64,000 nucleotides of DNA from Hymenoscyphus infarciens (taxonomy: Eukaryota; Ascomycota; Leotiomycetes; Helotiales; Helotiaceae), in NCBI GenBank assembly GCA_001414345.1, contig LLCB01000121.1, positions 62,001 through 126,000 of the forward strand. The letters run 5' to 3'. Under the pieces are notes generated by a model. It saw only the letters and a list, made by a program, of their open reading frames with translations, ran no database searches and was not told where the DNA came from. Position 1 is the first letter of the stretch. Every line of letters starts with the position of its first letter. The position numbers and the translations under genes were made by a program. Of the stretch, positions 21,493 to 31,288 are shown piece after piece.

Positions 21493-22449
21493 ATGCTGGC
21501 CCTAACCTCCCCAACGGGAAAACTCGGTGCAGCAACCCTCAGCTCCCTCCTCTCCCAAAACCTGGTTCCACCCACCGAACTTATCCTCCTAACATCCACG
21601 CCCCCCTCTTCCCCGAAGTTCACCTCCTTCCTCGCCCAAGGAATCCAAATCCGTCAAATCGACTACAAGAAACCCGAAACGTCGGCGTTTCACGGAGTCA
21701 CAAAACTCCTCCTCATCTCCACCCCAGAAATAAGTCTCGACTTCAATTCCGCGCCCACACCCCAAAACCCCGGGAGAGAAAGTGTTCATATCCCATTTCT
21801 AAAAACTGCTATTGAAGCTGGTGTGAAACATGTATTTTACACCTCGTTGGCTTTTGGGGATAAGTCGAAAGCGGGGGTGATGAGGGCGCATTTGAGGACT
21901 GAGGAATTTCTAGCTTCTGTGAAGGCAGAGGGGACGGTAGATGTTACGATCATAAGGGAGGGATTGTATAATGAGTCTTGGCCTTTGTATCTGGGATATT
22001 TCACTCCTGGGACTGGGGAGGGAGGTGATGAGAGGGACGAGGTGGTTTTGGCCGGGGATGGGAAGGTGTGTTGGACTTCTATTGCGGACCTGGGGTTGGG
22101 GACTGCTTTGATTTTGACTTCTCGTTCGGAAGATCTCAAAGGCAGGACTGTTTATCTTTCTTCTGGGCCGGAGGGGGCGAAGTCTTTGAAGGAGATTGCG
22201 GGGTTGGTTGGAGAGGCCAGGGGAAGGGACTTAGGTGTCAAGATTGTGCCGAGGGAGGAGTATGTTAGGTATTATGTTGAAGAGAGGGGGAGGGAGAGAG
22301 CGAGCGTGGAGTGGTGGAGTAGTACGTATGAGGCGCTTTGTGATGGGGAGTGTTTGGTTGATGATATGACTTTGAGGGATTTATTGAAGGAAAGAGGGGT
22401 GGAAGTCAAGAGGGTCGAGGAAACGGTTGGGAAAATGATGTGTTTGTAA
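21493..22449 (+). CDS. NmrA-like NAD(P)-binding protein
   Basis: Single exon of 318 residues. The N-terminus MLALTSPTGKLGAATLSSLL is a Rossmann beta-alpha unit with the TGxxG dinucleotide-binding motif at residues 8-12. It continues with a LILLTSTPP second strand and KLLLISTPEIS, like NmrA/HSCARG and QorB-type quinone reductase-like proteins (atypical short-chain dehydrogenases). HVFYTSLAFGDKSKAGVM lies where the substrate-side loop of the family falls; the classical Tyr-x3-Lys pair is not obvious. The protein is probably a cytosolic redox-sensing or NAD(P)H-dependent oxidoreductase; the substrate is unknown. Codon use changes from C-rich in the first third to G-rich later, visible as a strand composition switch near 21800. 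Neighbours give no pathway clue. Confidence 0.82.
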   Translation: MLALTSPTGKLGAATLSSLLSQNLVPPTELILLTSTPPSSPKFTSFLAQGIQIRQIDYKKPETSAFHGVTKLLLISTPEISLDFNSAPTPQNPGRESVHIPFLKTAIEAGVKHVFYTSLAFGDKSKAGVMRAHLRTEEFLASVKAEGTVDVTIIREGLYNESWPLYLGYFTPGTGEGGDERDEVVLAGDGKVCWTSIADLGLGTALILTSRSEDLKGRTVYLSSGPEGAKSLKEIAGLVGEARGRDLGVKIVPREEYVRYYVEERGRERASVEWWSSTYEALCDGECLVDDMTLRDLLKERGVEVKRVEETVGKMMCL

Positions 22450-22835
22450 ATGGAAAGTGCCATCCATAACGTTGTGGCCAGTCATAGTGCGTTTTTATCT
22501 AATGGGTATTTCCAGAAATAGTAATCAATGGAATTCTCGAGTGAGACCGGTTGATTATCGAAACTTCTTTTGAGTCAAATACTTTTCTCGGAATGGTAAC
22601 GAATTAAAATCTATAAGCTTCAGGAATGACTAGGTTTTCGAAGATATTCGAGAGTCATCTCAATCTCCAAGCCCTGAGTTTGAAAACCTTAACGATGATG
22701 AAGAGATCGACCGCACCGTAGACAAAATCTTGCGCTCGGGTGATGTCGAAAAGAAGGTGTTGGCATTGTACGTCAATCTTGTTCTTTATCGGGCGACAAT
22801 TAATCGCCTCTACGAAAGCAACGCGCCCCCTTAGC

Positions 22836-23460
22836 TTAGAGTGTCTTATACTATACAGAATATAGCCCAATTAGGGCGGTCTTACAAGGAAGGTTTCGGT
22901 GGGTAATTGGTAGTAAAAAGCAATAATAATCTACTAGGGTAAAGGGCCTATAATTAACAAAAAGCTTAAGCTTAGACTTTTTAGAGTAAATAGGAATTGT
23001 TTTAAGTTTTAAATTCTCTGCTTTCTCTTGCTCTCTACTCTCTTCCTCTTCCTCCCTTTTTAAAGTAGATAGAATTCTTCTAAGTTGCTTCAAAGGTAAG
23101 GAATTTAGAAGCTTACCTATAAATATATATATAGATATAAGCGCGCGAAATAGTAAACTTCGCCTAAAACGTCTAATCTTAATACTTATTCTTATAAAAG
23201 AAGCAATTTTATAGATATAATGGAATAGTGAAAAAAGAAGAGAGTAATTAGGTAATTATATAATATAAGGCTAATCTTAAATACTAAGTGTACTAACTAT
23301 TTCTTAAAAGAGGATATATAATAGCTATTCTTATTTATTAACTACTCTAGCTCTTTAAAGTACTTAAAACTATAAAGCTAGCGCTTATATTATTTATTCC
23401 GCTTTCTCTAATTCTACTTTTTATCCCTATACTGTCTGCTTCGAGGGTTTTAAACCTCTG
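22836..23460. repeat. AT-rich insertion inside the small-paralog gene
   Basis: This block changes abruptly to TA-rich, CA-poor sequence after a short normal edge and returns to normal composition at about 23440. It has the RIP look of the other blocks. No terminal repeats were recognised, although a strong hairpin lies at its right edge. Confidence 0.55.
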
Positions 23461-23463
23461 ACA

Positions 23464-23502
23464 GAGTGTTCTAAACACACCGACGAAGTGTTTAGAACAC
23501 TC
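23464..23502. repeat. Perfect 15-bp inverted repeat with 9-nt loop
   Basis: GAGTGTTCTAAACAC (23464-23478) and GTGTTTAGAACACTC (23488-23502) are exact reverse complements separated by nine bases. The structure sits at the right border of the AT-rich insertion, immediately before the second half of the disrupted gene, so it may be part of an element end. Confidence 0.7.
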
Positions 23503-24081
23503 CGCTTGCTTTCGTAGGGCGCCTGAACAAAAAGCAAATGGAATTGCAGAACACCGACAAATTGGATGTCGTCGCAAACTTCAAGGACCCGTTGAATAAG
23601 GGAGGGGGAATTATCACGGAAGAGAAAGCCAAGGAAATCCGCAAGGCTTGTATCAACGCTGTGGGCCCTCCTGAGCCAAATATCATCACTTCGATGTTAA
23701 GTCATGCGAGAGTTGGCCCATAGGAAGGGAATGGGGGGGATGACTCAATAGGGTCTTTCTGCTATTCATTCTGCTTTGCTAAGATCACTAGGAAACAATC
23801 TTTCGACTTTAAGGATGTCTACATGACAGAGAGATGTGTGCTAGAGTGTTTGGTGTGTTTCCAGAAGAGAATTTGACCAAATCACTTGACTTCAATCTCC
23901 TGACGTTAAGCCCCACTTTCTGGGAGTAGGCCTGAGTAACAAACACTTTCAAATATCTATATATTAAGCCAAAATCTCTTGATGCAATGAACCTTGACCT
24001 ACCAAAACTAGAGTTCAGTCAAAGTCAAACCCCGAATATCCTTCCCGAAAGTCCAAAGTCTACAGAAGAAACAAACCAAAA

Positions 24082-24453
24082 ATGGCAAGCGATCCCAATC
24101 TCCCCAAATCTGGAACCCCTTCAACCCAGCCTCCGAACAAGGTGGAATTCACGGCACCTGACGATCAGGCTTTTGAGAAGATCGATCAACTCACCAGGAT
24201 TATATTGAGTGGAATTCAAGCAGAGACACAATACAAAATGGTTCTCAAACTGGCCACCGCGCACTACATTCTCATCTTGAAATCCTCTCAACAGCAAGAT
24301 CTCCTCGACGACAAAGTCAACGCGGAAATAACCAAGTTTTTCGACATGTGGCTTGAGAAGCAGTTAGATGATGCAAGAGGGAGACGGGAACTTACGGAGG
24401 AGCGAGTGAAAGAAATCCACGAGGAATGTATTGGAGCTTTGAAGACCATTTGA
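24082..24453 (+). CDS. Small helical protein of unknown function, paralog A
   Basis: Single-exon frame of 123 residues with an ATG in AAAATGGC context. The N-terminal 25 residues are Pro/Ser-rich and disordered-looking (TPSTQPPNK); the rest is predicted helical. It contains YKMVLKLATAHYILILKSS, then KFFDMWLEKQL and a terminal ELTEERVKEIHEECIGALK. No signal peptide or known domain is recognised. It aligns end to end with the 124-residue minus-strand protein at 24963-25337 and with the two pieces at 22638-23723, so three related copies lie within 2.7 kb. Equal lengths and shared order of motifs support a real gene. Function is unknown. Confidence 0.6.
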   Translation: MASDPNLPKSGTPSTQPPNKVEFTAPDDQAFEKIDQLTRIILSGIQAETQYKMVLKLATAHYILILKSSQQQDLLDDKVNAEITKFFDMWLEKQLDDARGRRELTEERVKEIHEECIGALKTI

Positions 24454-24597
24454 GGGGTTTCTGATTGAGTTTGGGGTGAGAAAGAATCATCGCTGAGTGC
24501 GGGGTCATGGATGAAATATGATCTTTCAACTTTGTTGCTACTTATGCCCTGGTGAAATTAAATATATGTAGGTCATCTGTAAATCGTCCACGGACAA

Positions 24598-24670
24598 ATA
24601 GCAACCTGCACTATTCCCGGGTTGGCTGTAAAAAAAGACTTCGGCTGTTCCTGGGCAACCTAGAACTAGA
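24598..24670. repeat. GGAATAG-type dispersed repeat remnant
   Basis: The phrases ACTATTCCCGGGTTGGC and GCTGTTCCTGGGCAACCTAG repeat the theme of the repeat at 12.42-12.53 kb (CTATTCC next to a GGTNACC-like box), here in reverse orientation and degraded. Confidence 0.4.
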
Positions 24671-24962
24671 ATCAAGATTCGAAACTATGCTTTGAAGGTC
24701 AAGTACACAGTGCATCTATCCTTCGAATGAGAACTAAGCCACTCACGACGAACGAGGAGTGCCTCTGAAGTCAGTTCCTTGCAAGGACACGATCGAAAAT
24801 CAGCCCAAAGCCTCAAGTCAATCATATCAAACAAGAAAAGGTCAGACGTTGTTTAAGAAGTGCCAGTCAGAGAATCAATTCATTCCCCCTCTCCGTTTAA
24901 GTTTCACCAACTCGCCCATCCTTCTCGTAACCTAACTCTCGCTCCCATCAACAACAAACAGA

Positions 24963-25337
24963 TCACGGAAGTTCCTCAAAGAGCTTCACCGCGTGTTTAC
25001 AATGATCCCGAATCGCCTTTGCCATGTAATCTTCCATATTGTCTCCTTGTTTCTGCGCCTGTCTTTCATATCCCCAATCAATCCATCTTCGCATCCCCGA
25101 AGCCAAGTGAGAATTTTGTTGACCTGTCAGCAGTTTCTTCTGCTCTTTGCACAAATGTAAAATAATGAATTTGAAGGCCACCAAGTCCAAAACTATCATA
25201 TAGACTTCGGGCCCGGTTTTGTTGATAAAGGAGCTCTCTGCTGACTCTCGGATGAGTTCGTAAGGGTAGCCGATGACCTCGCCATTGCTTGGTGGTTGGG
25301 CTACAGGGGCTCCAGTGTCCGGATTGTTGCTCGTCAT
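24963..25337 (-). CDS. Small helical protein of unknown function, paralog B
   Basis: Single-exon frame of 124 residues starting MTSNNPDTGAPVAQPPSNGE at an ATG (25337-25335). Like paralog A it has a Pro-rich start followed by helices: PEVYMIVLDLVAFKFIILHL, then MRRWIDWGYERQAQKQG and a Cys/His-containing end, AIRDHCKHAVKLFEELP. Key positions line up with paralog A: QPP; Y-x-x-VL-x-L; LL before an Asn; a Trp followed by E-x-Q; a C-terminal Cys and Ala. It faces paralog A tail to tail. No signal peptide or known domain is seen. Confidence 0.58.
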   Translation of the reverse strand: MTSNNPDTGAPVAQPPSNGEVIGYPYELIRESAESSFINKTGPEVYMIVLDLVAFKFIILHLCKEQKKLLTGQQNSHLASGMRRWIDWGYERQAQKQGDNMEDYMAKAIRDHCKHAVKLFEELP

Positions 25338-26000
25338 TTTGGCGTGTTCTCCGGACGTTGAAGTTCGATGTATGATTGGTTTGTGGGCTTTTGGACTGGT
25401 ATGATGGTTTGTGTGGGCTCGCGGATGGATGGTATGTGGTCGTGTCCACCTCGATAGGAATCTGGGGTTACTTTATAGGTAGGCCAGCTGAAGGGAGGAT
25501 ACGTAAAGCTCCGGAGACTGAATCAGTAAGTAATATCCTCAAATTTCCAGAAAAGAAACTTAATGCGCGAGTGGGAGCGGGAATACGCAAGTGACAAAGA
25601 GTAAAATTACCAGACCCTTCCGCCCTAGCCGTTCAGGAAACGCTTGTAAAGTTACTTTGACCACGCGAAAAAGCTTGAACAAGGTAGCATGCGCTACCTT
25701 TACAGATTTAGGAAAGATGTAGAAACCAAAAACAAAACAAAAGTGCTAAGCGGGAAATCGTAGACTCGTGTAATCTCTAGCACTTGAGTATTCAAGCCAA
25801 CTTTGCCAGAAAGAAGGAAATCCATCGTCGGTCAGTATGAGCGAATTCCAGCAAGATTGAATACTAGTGGTAGTGAAGAGTGAACTGAGCTAATGGTTTT
25901 CGGTGCCTAGAGTTTGAGGCCCGGTGATTGACGTGTCCCGCGACTCAACAACCTCAACTTCAAATCGCAAACCACAACTTTGCACCCACAGCCACTCATC
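25338..26000. promoter_or_regulatory. Divergent promoter region, paralog B / coiled-coil gene
   Basis: About 660 bp separates the divergent starts of the minus-strand small protein and the plus-strand coiled-coil gene. Overlapping open frames here are short and of mixed composition. No clear TATA box or repeated operator-like motif was seen. Confidence 0.45.
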
Positions 26001-27926
26001 ATGCCCAGCACAAAAAGAGGCAAGAGAGCGAAGAGCAAGAAGGCAAGCATGAAGAGCCCTATCGAAAACCAAGCAGCACCCAAGCTGGGAGATGCGCTCG
26101 ACCCAAACAACACCTCCTCACTTGCCGCAACCCTAGCCATCCTTCAAGAGCTTCCCGAGCTAGAAAGTCCCCAGATCGTCCCCAAAACCTCCTCCGAAGA
26201 TCACACTTGGATGCTTCATTCCTCCATCGAACAGCTCCTCCACAAATTCCGCGACGCACTCATCACCCGCTTCTACCCCAATGCATCCAACGAGAAAGCC
26301 GAAGCCGAAACCGCATTCATATTCAACCAAATCGTGCCTCTACTTCAACGCATGCCACCAATTGAACCCAACGAGCCAGAAGAAGGCCGCGAAGAAAGCT
26401 CCGACAAAGATATCGCACATACAAGATTCGCCAAAAACATCCTCAAAGCGATCGTCAACTTCGTCAACGAGAGTGGCGAGGACTTTCTTAACGCCCCCCA
26501 CACCAAAAACGCCGCATACCAAATTGATTTCTGGAAGCGAGCATTGATTCAGCAAGTCCTGAGCAGCGAACTCACCTACCTTAAAGAAAAGGGAACGATT
26601 GCTGCTCATAACCAATCCCAAGAATGGGCACTTGCCCTCGAAGCTCAATGCATACAGTTCATTGAAGAAAAGCTAGTGTTGGAAGGGCAACTCAAGATTC
26701 TGACGGCGAAATGTGTCTCTTCTCAGAAGATGAGCATTATGACGAGTGTGCAGGAGAAAGTATTAATTGCGTGTGCGGAAATTCGTGATGAGTATAGAAT
26801 TTTCAAGCAGAATTACAAGAAGTTGGAGGAACACAATGACGTTCTCACGGAGCAGGTGAAGTTTCTTTCTGCGAAGGGCAAGGTTCTTGTTCATGAGCGC
26901 ACCCAATGGATTGACAAGTGTAATGAGGGTGTTGTTGATTACAACAAGCTTGTTCGTGAGTTCCACACACTCGTTGGTATGAACAAAGTCTTGTACGACA
27001 GATATGTACACGCGACAAGCACACCAGAGGGGATAGTCAAGGAGGAATACAAGAAGCAACTTGCTCGGTTGAAGGACGAGATATCTGAGTTGAGAGAGCG
27101 TATAAAGAGGATTAGCAGTGGTGAGGAATTTATTCTGGCGATGGAGCAGTACGCATTTATTCAGGAGAAATATGAGGCTGAGAAGGAATTATGGGGGCTT
27201 GAGAAGAAGCGGTGGGCCGATGTAGCAGACAAAGCACTCGCCAAGTTGGATGCCAATGTGGAGTTCTTCGAAAAAATCCGATCGGCAATTACCAAGCAGA
27301 ATTCCGAGCTAGACAAGCACGACAAGGTGGCCAAGGACGATGGCATGAAGAAGGAGGGTACCAGCAACGAAGCTCCCATGAAGAAACAAATCAAGATGGC
27401 GCCCGGTTTTGAGGCACTCGCCCCCAACCTGTTCAACGACCAACAAACTACCCTCCAAGTCATAGCCGAGATCGAAGAAGAGTCTAAACCCACACCTCGA
27501 GAACTAAACTTTCAACGCATAATCTCATCCCTCCAAACGGAGCTCTCACTTTCCCGTCGCGCCTGGAAAATCGAAGCCGGTCAACAAGTCGAACTCCAAA
27601 ACAAGCTCGTCGCGGAAAATACACGTCTGGCACAAGAACTCGCCACCGAAAAGGAAGCAAGAAAGCAATTGGAAACCGTGAAGAATACATTGTGCTTCGA
27701 GGGTGCAGAGTTTGACGGAACATTGATTTGGGTATCCAATACATATGAACAGGCCGAGAAGAAATTGCAGGAGGAGCTGAAGGAGGCAAACGAGGGTCAT
27801 GACAAACTCTTTACAATGCTTGAGGGTCTGCACAAGTATAATATTAAATTAGAGGAACGTTTGAAGCTACATGGGGATGCTGTAGTGATTAGAGCTGATG
27901 CCACTGGGCCTGGGAGTTTGGCTTGA
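26001..27926 (+). CDS. Long coiled-coil protein of unknown function
   Basis: Single exon of 641 residues from the ATG at 26001; the open frame extends to 25980 only from a non-ATG codon. The N-terminus is strongly basic (MPSTKRGKRAKSKK), possibly nuclear-localising or nucleic-acid-binding. Residues about 50-190 are mixed helical. About 190-460 and 490-630 are rich in Glu, Lys, Gln and Leu with heptad spacing, for example KKQLARLKDEISELRERIKR and NKLVAENTRLAQELATEKEA, so long coiled coils are expected. A Lys/Asp/Met-rich spacer separates the two. No known family was recognised, and similarity to myosin- or SMC-like tails would be compositional. The frame has no internal stops and no clear introns, so it looks intact. 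Confidence 0.75.
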   Translation: MPSTKRGKRAKSKKASMKSPIENQAAPKLGDALDPNNTSSLAATLAILQELPELESPQIVPKTSSEDHTWMLHSSIEQLLHKFRDALITRFYPNASNEKAEAETAFIFNQIVPLLQRMPPIEPNEPEEGREESSDKDIAHTRFAKNILKAIVNFVNESGEDFLNAPHTKNAAYQIDFWKRALIQQVLSSELTYLKEKGTIAAHNQSQEWALALEAQCIQFIEEKLVLEGQLKILTAKCVSSQKMSIMTSVQEKVLIACAEIRDEYRIFKQNYKKLEEHNDVLTEQVKFLSAKGKVLVHERTQWIDKCNEGVVDYNKLVREFHTLVGMNKVLYDRYVHATSTPEGIVKEEYKKQLARLKDEISELRERIKRISSGEEFILAMEQYAFIQEKYEAEKELWGLEKKRWADVADKALAKLDANVEFFEKIRSAITKQNSELDKHDKVAKDDGMKKEGTSNEAPMKKQIKMAPGFEALAPNLFNDQQTTLQVIAEIEEESKPTPRELNFQRIISSLQTELSLSRRAWKIEAGQQVELQNKLVAENTRLAQELATEKEARKQLETVKNTLCFEGAEFDGTLIWVSNTYEQAEKKLQEELKEANEGHDKLFTMLEGLHKYNIKLEERLKLHGDAVVIRADATGPGSLA

Positions 27927-28469
27927 AAGAGACCGGCGAGAAGCATCTAGTCGCAGACGTGTCTGAAGGGAAGTGATCACGATGATGATTAAAAGCTACT
28001 TACTCGAAAGTTAGTCGGTGTGGTTGATCATGGAAAGTAAGAAATGAACTTGTTGATTACTATGAGCGCGCGAAGTAGATGAATCAATTAATGCTGTTTA
28101 CAAAAACACTCAAGTCCCCACAAATGAAGTTCTACAAGTATTCAAACTCCACTTAAGCAACCTAAACATCCACAACCTCTTGAATAACATATTTAAATTA
28201 ATAATATCCCGTTACAAGAGCACAAAGGTCGCTAAGACTAGTAGTTCATGGATCTCTGAACTCAGTTTAATGAACCTAATTATTCCAAACGTTCTCGAAG
28301 GCTACATCCAGTCAATCAGACGTTTGGTAACTCAGCTCCCTTTCACCTGACCTACAAAATCATTAGTTTTTGAACTTCCTTTGATTCTTCGAAGTGATTT
28401 TAAATAATTAGACAAACTCTGTATCGGACACACTCAAGTCGTAACACAATTGGTTAACACCATTTCTAA
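27927..28469. other. Intergenic, no gene seen
   Basis: Follows the coiled-coil gene and probably contains its 3' UTR. Composition is moderately AT-rich without the extreme CpA loss of RIP blocks. No coding exon or RNA gene is recognised. Confidence 0.5.
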
Positions 28470-28720
28470 GTGGTAAATAAAGTGAGCCACTCTTTTCAGT
28501 TTACTCGTGACTCGGATTTTGGCCCCCAAACTTGGAGTTTGAATTACTTATTATTTAAGGGCTTACTGGGTAATTATTATGATTCTCAAAACTTGGTGGC
28601 ATACTCGCCACTGTTCAGCTTACTCGGCACGTCTTTTTGGCCCCCAAATTTCAATTAAGGGTTGCATGTTATCTGGTGGCTTACTGGGTAACGAATGGGT
28701 AAACCACACATCACAATTGA
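28470..28720 (+). repeat. Dispersed repeat with GCTTACTGGGTAAC core, two units
   Basis: Two offset copies of the phrase TTTTGGCCCCCAAA (about 28517-28530 and 28635-28648, spacing 118 bp), each preceded by TTACTCG and followed by a GCTTACTGGGTAA box (about 28560 and 28680), form a short tandem. The minus-strand sequence at 1800-2240 carries the same phrases (CTCGCGACTCGATTTTGG and GCTTACTAGGTAAC), showing a dispersed family. Confidence 0.6.
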
Positions 28721-28984
28721 GGGCCAAAACAAAGTCACGAGTTAGGAAGATTTGTTTAGTTCACCGGAGAGTCTATGATTTTGATATGTATCAGTTGAAT
28801 TTCTATGTTCTAAAGTTCTAAATATATACAAGAGAATTTTTATACGTTCATGAAATGCTCAACTGGGAACATGGTCATGTTGTTGTTTTACACACTAGTA
28901 ATCGTCCTTAGCTAGGGCACCGCTATTTTAGTCTTAGTTACCACCAGCTCCTGGGGAAGAAGTTTGAGTTAGGGTGGAAGGATT

Positions 28985-29880
28985 TTAAAGGGCGGAAGAA
29001 GCCTTGATTGAGGTAATTCCGGTCTTGGCAGCAACAGCGGAAGATGTGATTGTAGAGGAGGCCTTTCTAACCTTTCCGGAAACAGAAGTTGAAGAAGATT
29101 TCAAGCTTGTGGTGGTCTTGACACCAGCCAAAGAGGCCTTCTTAATAACGTCGAAGTTCCGTTGGATGAAGATCCGGAACCGGAGCCGAAAGCCAAAATA
29201 TTAGCAGCTGCGTGTTCGGGGGCAACAATGATGATGGCTTGAGTGTTTCCAGTAGGTAAATCCGGATGGTTAGAGCCATCAACAACGAACAAGTTATCGG
29301 TTCCGAAGACCTTGGTATCGGTGTCGACAACGGCTGTTCCGTCGTTGGAGGAGCCCACCATGATTGCAAGTATACGACAAATGTGTGGAGTTGAGAAATG
29401 TACCATTGGCACTAGGCGAGGCGGAAACGCTTGAAATTTAAAATTTTGCTGTAGTATGCTGGGGATGAGTATCCACTGTTTTATTGTAAGCTGATGGCCA
29501 AGAGTCATTGGTTAACCCGTAGATCTCTTACCTCGCTTGGTATAATGAACCGACAACGTCGTCTCCATTGGCCCATGCAACGACCAAAAGACTGTTGGAC
29601 ATCAACGCGACTAATGCGACACCAGCATAGCCAGTTCCATTATTGGGAGAAACCTTCAAGACCCATTAGAATTGTTACAAGTATTAAGATTTGGAAGTGC
29701 TACGATTTGTCCAATGAAATCGGTTCCAACCGTTGTTAGAACTACAACACCAAAAGAAAGCCCACTACCGGTGTTGTCGTAGTGAGTTTGGAAGGAAATG
29801 CCAGTGTTGGCATCAGTAAAGGCTTGCGATTGTGCGTAAACGCCAGCCGCGAAGGCTAATGAACTGGCAAAAGAACGCAT
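28985..29880 (-). pseudogene. Cellobiose dehydrogenase-like gene, internally deleted
   Basis: The minus strand begins with a signal peptide (MRSFASSLAFAAGVYA) and the start of a CDH-type cytochrome domain (TDANTGISFQTHYDNTGSGL, FGVVVL). A stop follows near 29656; a shifted frame continues GTGYAGVALVALMSNSLLVV to a GTAAGAG donor near 29531. After about 56 bp the frame resumes briefly. The text then jumps to the extreme C-terminus of a GMC flavin domain (GTAVVDTDTKVFGTDNLFVV, then HPDLPTGNTQAIIIVAPEHA). Most of the cytochrome and nearly all of the FAD domain, over 600 codons, are missing. A further frame shift leads into a Ser/Lys-rich tail ending at 28985. Intact CDH is a secreted flavocytochrome that oxidises cellobiose and feeds electrons to lytic polysaccharide monooxygenases. 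This copy is dead. Confidence 0.78.
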
Positions 29881-31288
29881 TTTGACAGTTTGTGAGTAGA
29901 AAAGTTTGGTGGTCTGAAAAGTAGTTGTTGGTCTGGTTGAAAGTATAAAGTATACACGAATAGCTCAGAACTTTGCTAGCTTAGGAAGAGAGATTGAATG
30001 AAGAATACAACAAGATGCCGTCGAGGCTGTAAAGACACACAACAAGACGACTCGAAAAGAGTGCAGGTAACTAAGAGACCGTACGCGAAGAAACCTTGCG
30101 ATGGAGAGAAAAGGCAAAAACATGAGGGGGTTGCGATCTTTTTCATCCCAAAGTGGCAAAGGCCTTTGCCGCCGTCATGACGAATTACCATGGCCTTGGG
30201 ATCCTCTTTCCAGGCATTTGGTGAGGCTATTCATTTTTATCGAACCTTGCGTTTAATATAGAATTCCCCTTTCAATTTGGTTCCCACTATAGCAATGGAC
30301 CTCTCACCACTGGGCGCAGCCCAACATGTTCTTATGTTTGGATGACAACGGGCTGGGGGACGACGATGACTAGCTGGAGCCATCTTGTATCCTGCTTGTC
30401 ACCATGTTTCAAGAGATCGAGGAAGGCATGCGCATGAAATAGAACAACAGGCGCCACATCGGGTATCGTGCCAAGATTTGAAAGAACCACGATGATCCAC
30501 AAGCAACCTGCACAGAATTGTGTCATCTGGCATTAAAGAGTTGTTTCAGAGAATAGATGAGGGGCGGAGGCTCTTCGGTGAAGTTTTTTTTCTCCCCCTA
30601 GCTGGAGGTGAAATCTAAATTAAGAGGTCACCTGATGAGAAACTTCGCTTTTCATTTCCAGATAGATAAACTGTTTGTAGTCCCGAAAGTTGGGGTTTGC
30701 CGATCTTTTGTGAAAACATCTTAAATAAACATAATGAGAACGCGTATTCTGAAAGTGTGGAAAACTCCAAGCATTTGAGGTCACCTGATCAGTGCTGGGC
30801 TAGCCAGACTCGCCACCTAAACTTTCCTGACTTTGGAAGGCGGAGCTGAAAACCCAAGCTGTGCATTCCCGATGCGAGGAGAGATTTTGCATGCATTGAG
30901 GCTGAGAGAAATGGGATACATGAGATGGTTCACGAAAAACTTTCGAAAGGAGACTCATACCACCCACTGATTCGATTTCCTTCACTTGAAAAGGCAAATT
31001 TCCTTGAAGTACGAGAAGGCAGAAATGTTTCGATTGCAAAATTAGAAATGGAAAGAAGGAAAAGATGAGAATGAAGCAAGAAAAGAATTTAGTCACAGAA
31101 AATCAGATCAAAGAGCAAGGTATAATAAAAAATGTGAATTCTCTCAATTCGGTTCTTCAGGATTAAAATTTACAGTATACATTTCCCGTCACCATCCATT
31201 CCTCATCGTAATTCGTAGTAGTGGAAAGTTCAAAGTATGTAGTTGAAGGGTTGTTGTGTTTTGGTTTTTTCGGTCGGTCGTTTTGCAT
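29881..31288. other. 1.4-kb intergenic region
   Basis: No gene is supported. The left part is the old promoter side of the CDH-like pseudogene; the right part should hold the 3' UTR of the secreted-protein gene. Open frames at 29965-30191, 30332-30526 and 30800-31096 have no motif or splice support. Confidence 0.45.

Larger units (their letters stand above)
22638..23723 (+). pseudogene. Small-protein paralog split by AT-rich insertion
   Basis: Two pieces together resemble the small proteins at 24082 and 25337. The left piece (about 22640-22832) reads DDEEIDRTVDKILRSGDVEK then KVLALYVNLVLYRATIN before a stop; it has no ATG and follows a TAG. The right piece (about 23520-23723) reads KQMELQNTDKL, then GGGIITEEKAKEIRKACINA and ends at 23723. 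In the paralogs these halves correspond to YKMVLKLATAHYILIL and ELTEERVKEIHEECIGA. Roughly 650 bp of AT-rich DNA separates them. Reading this as one ancestral gene broken by an insertion is an inference; two independent fragments are the alternative. The right piece has an ATG at 23538 and could encode about 60 residues. Confidence 0.5.
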
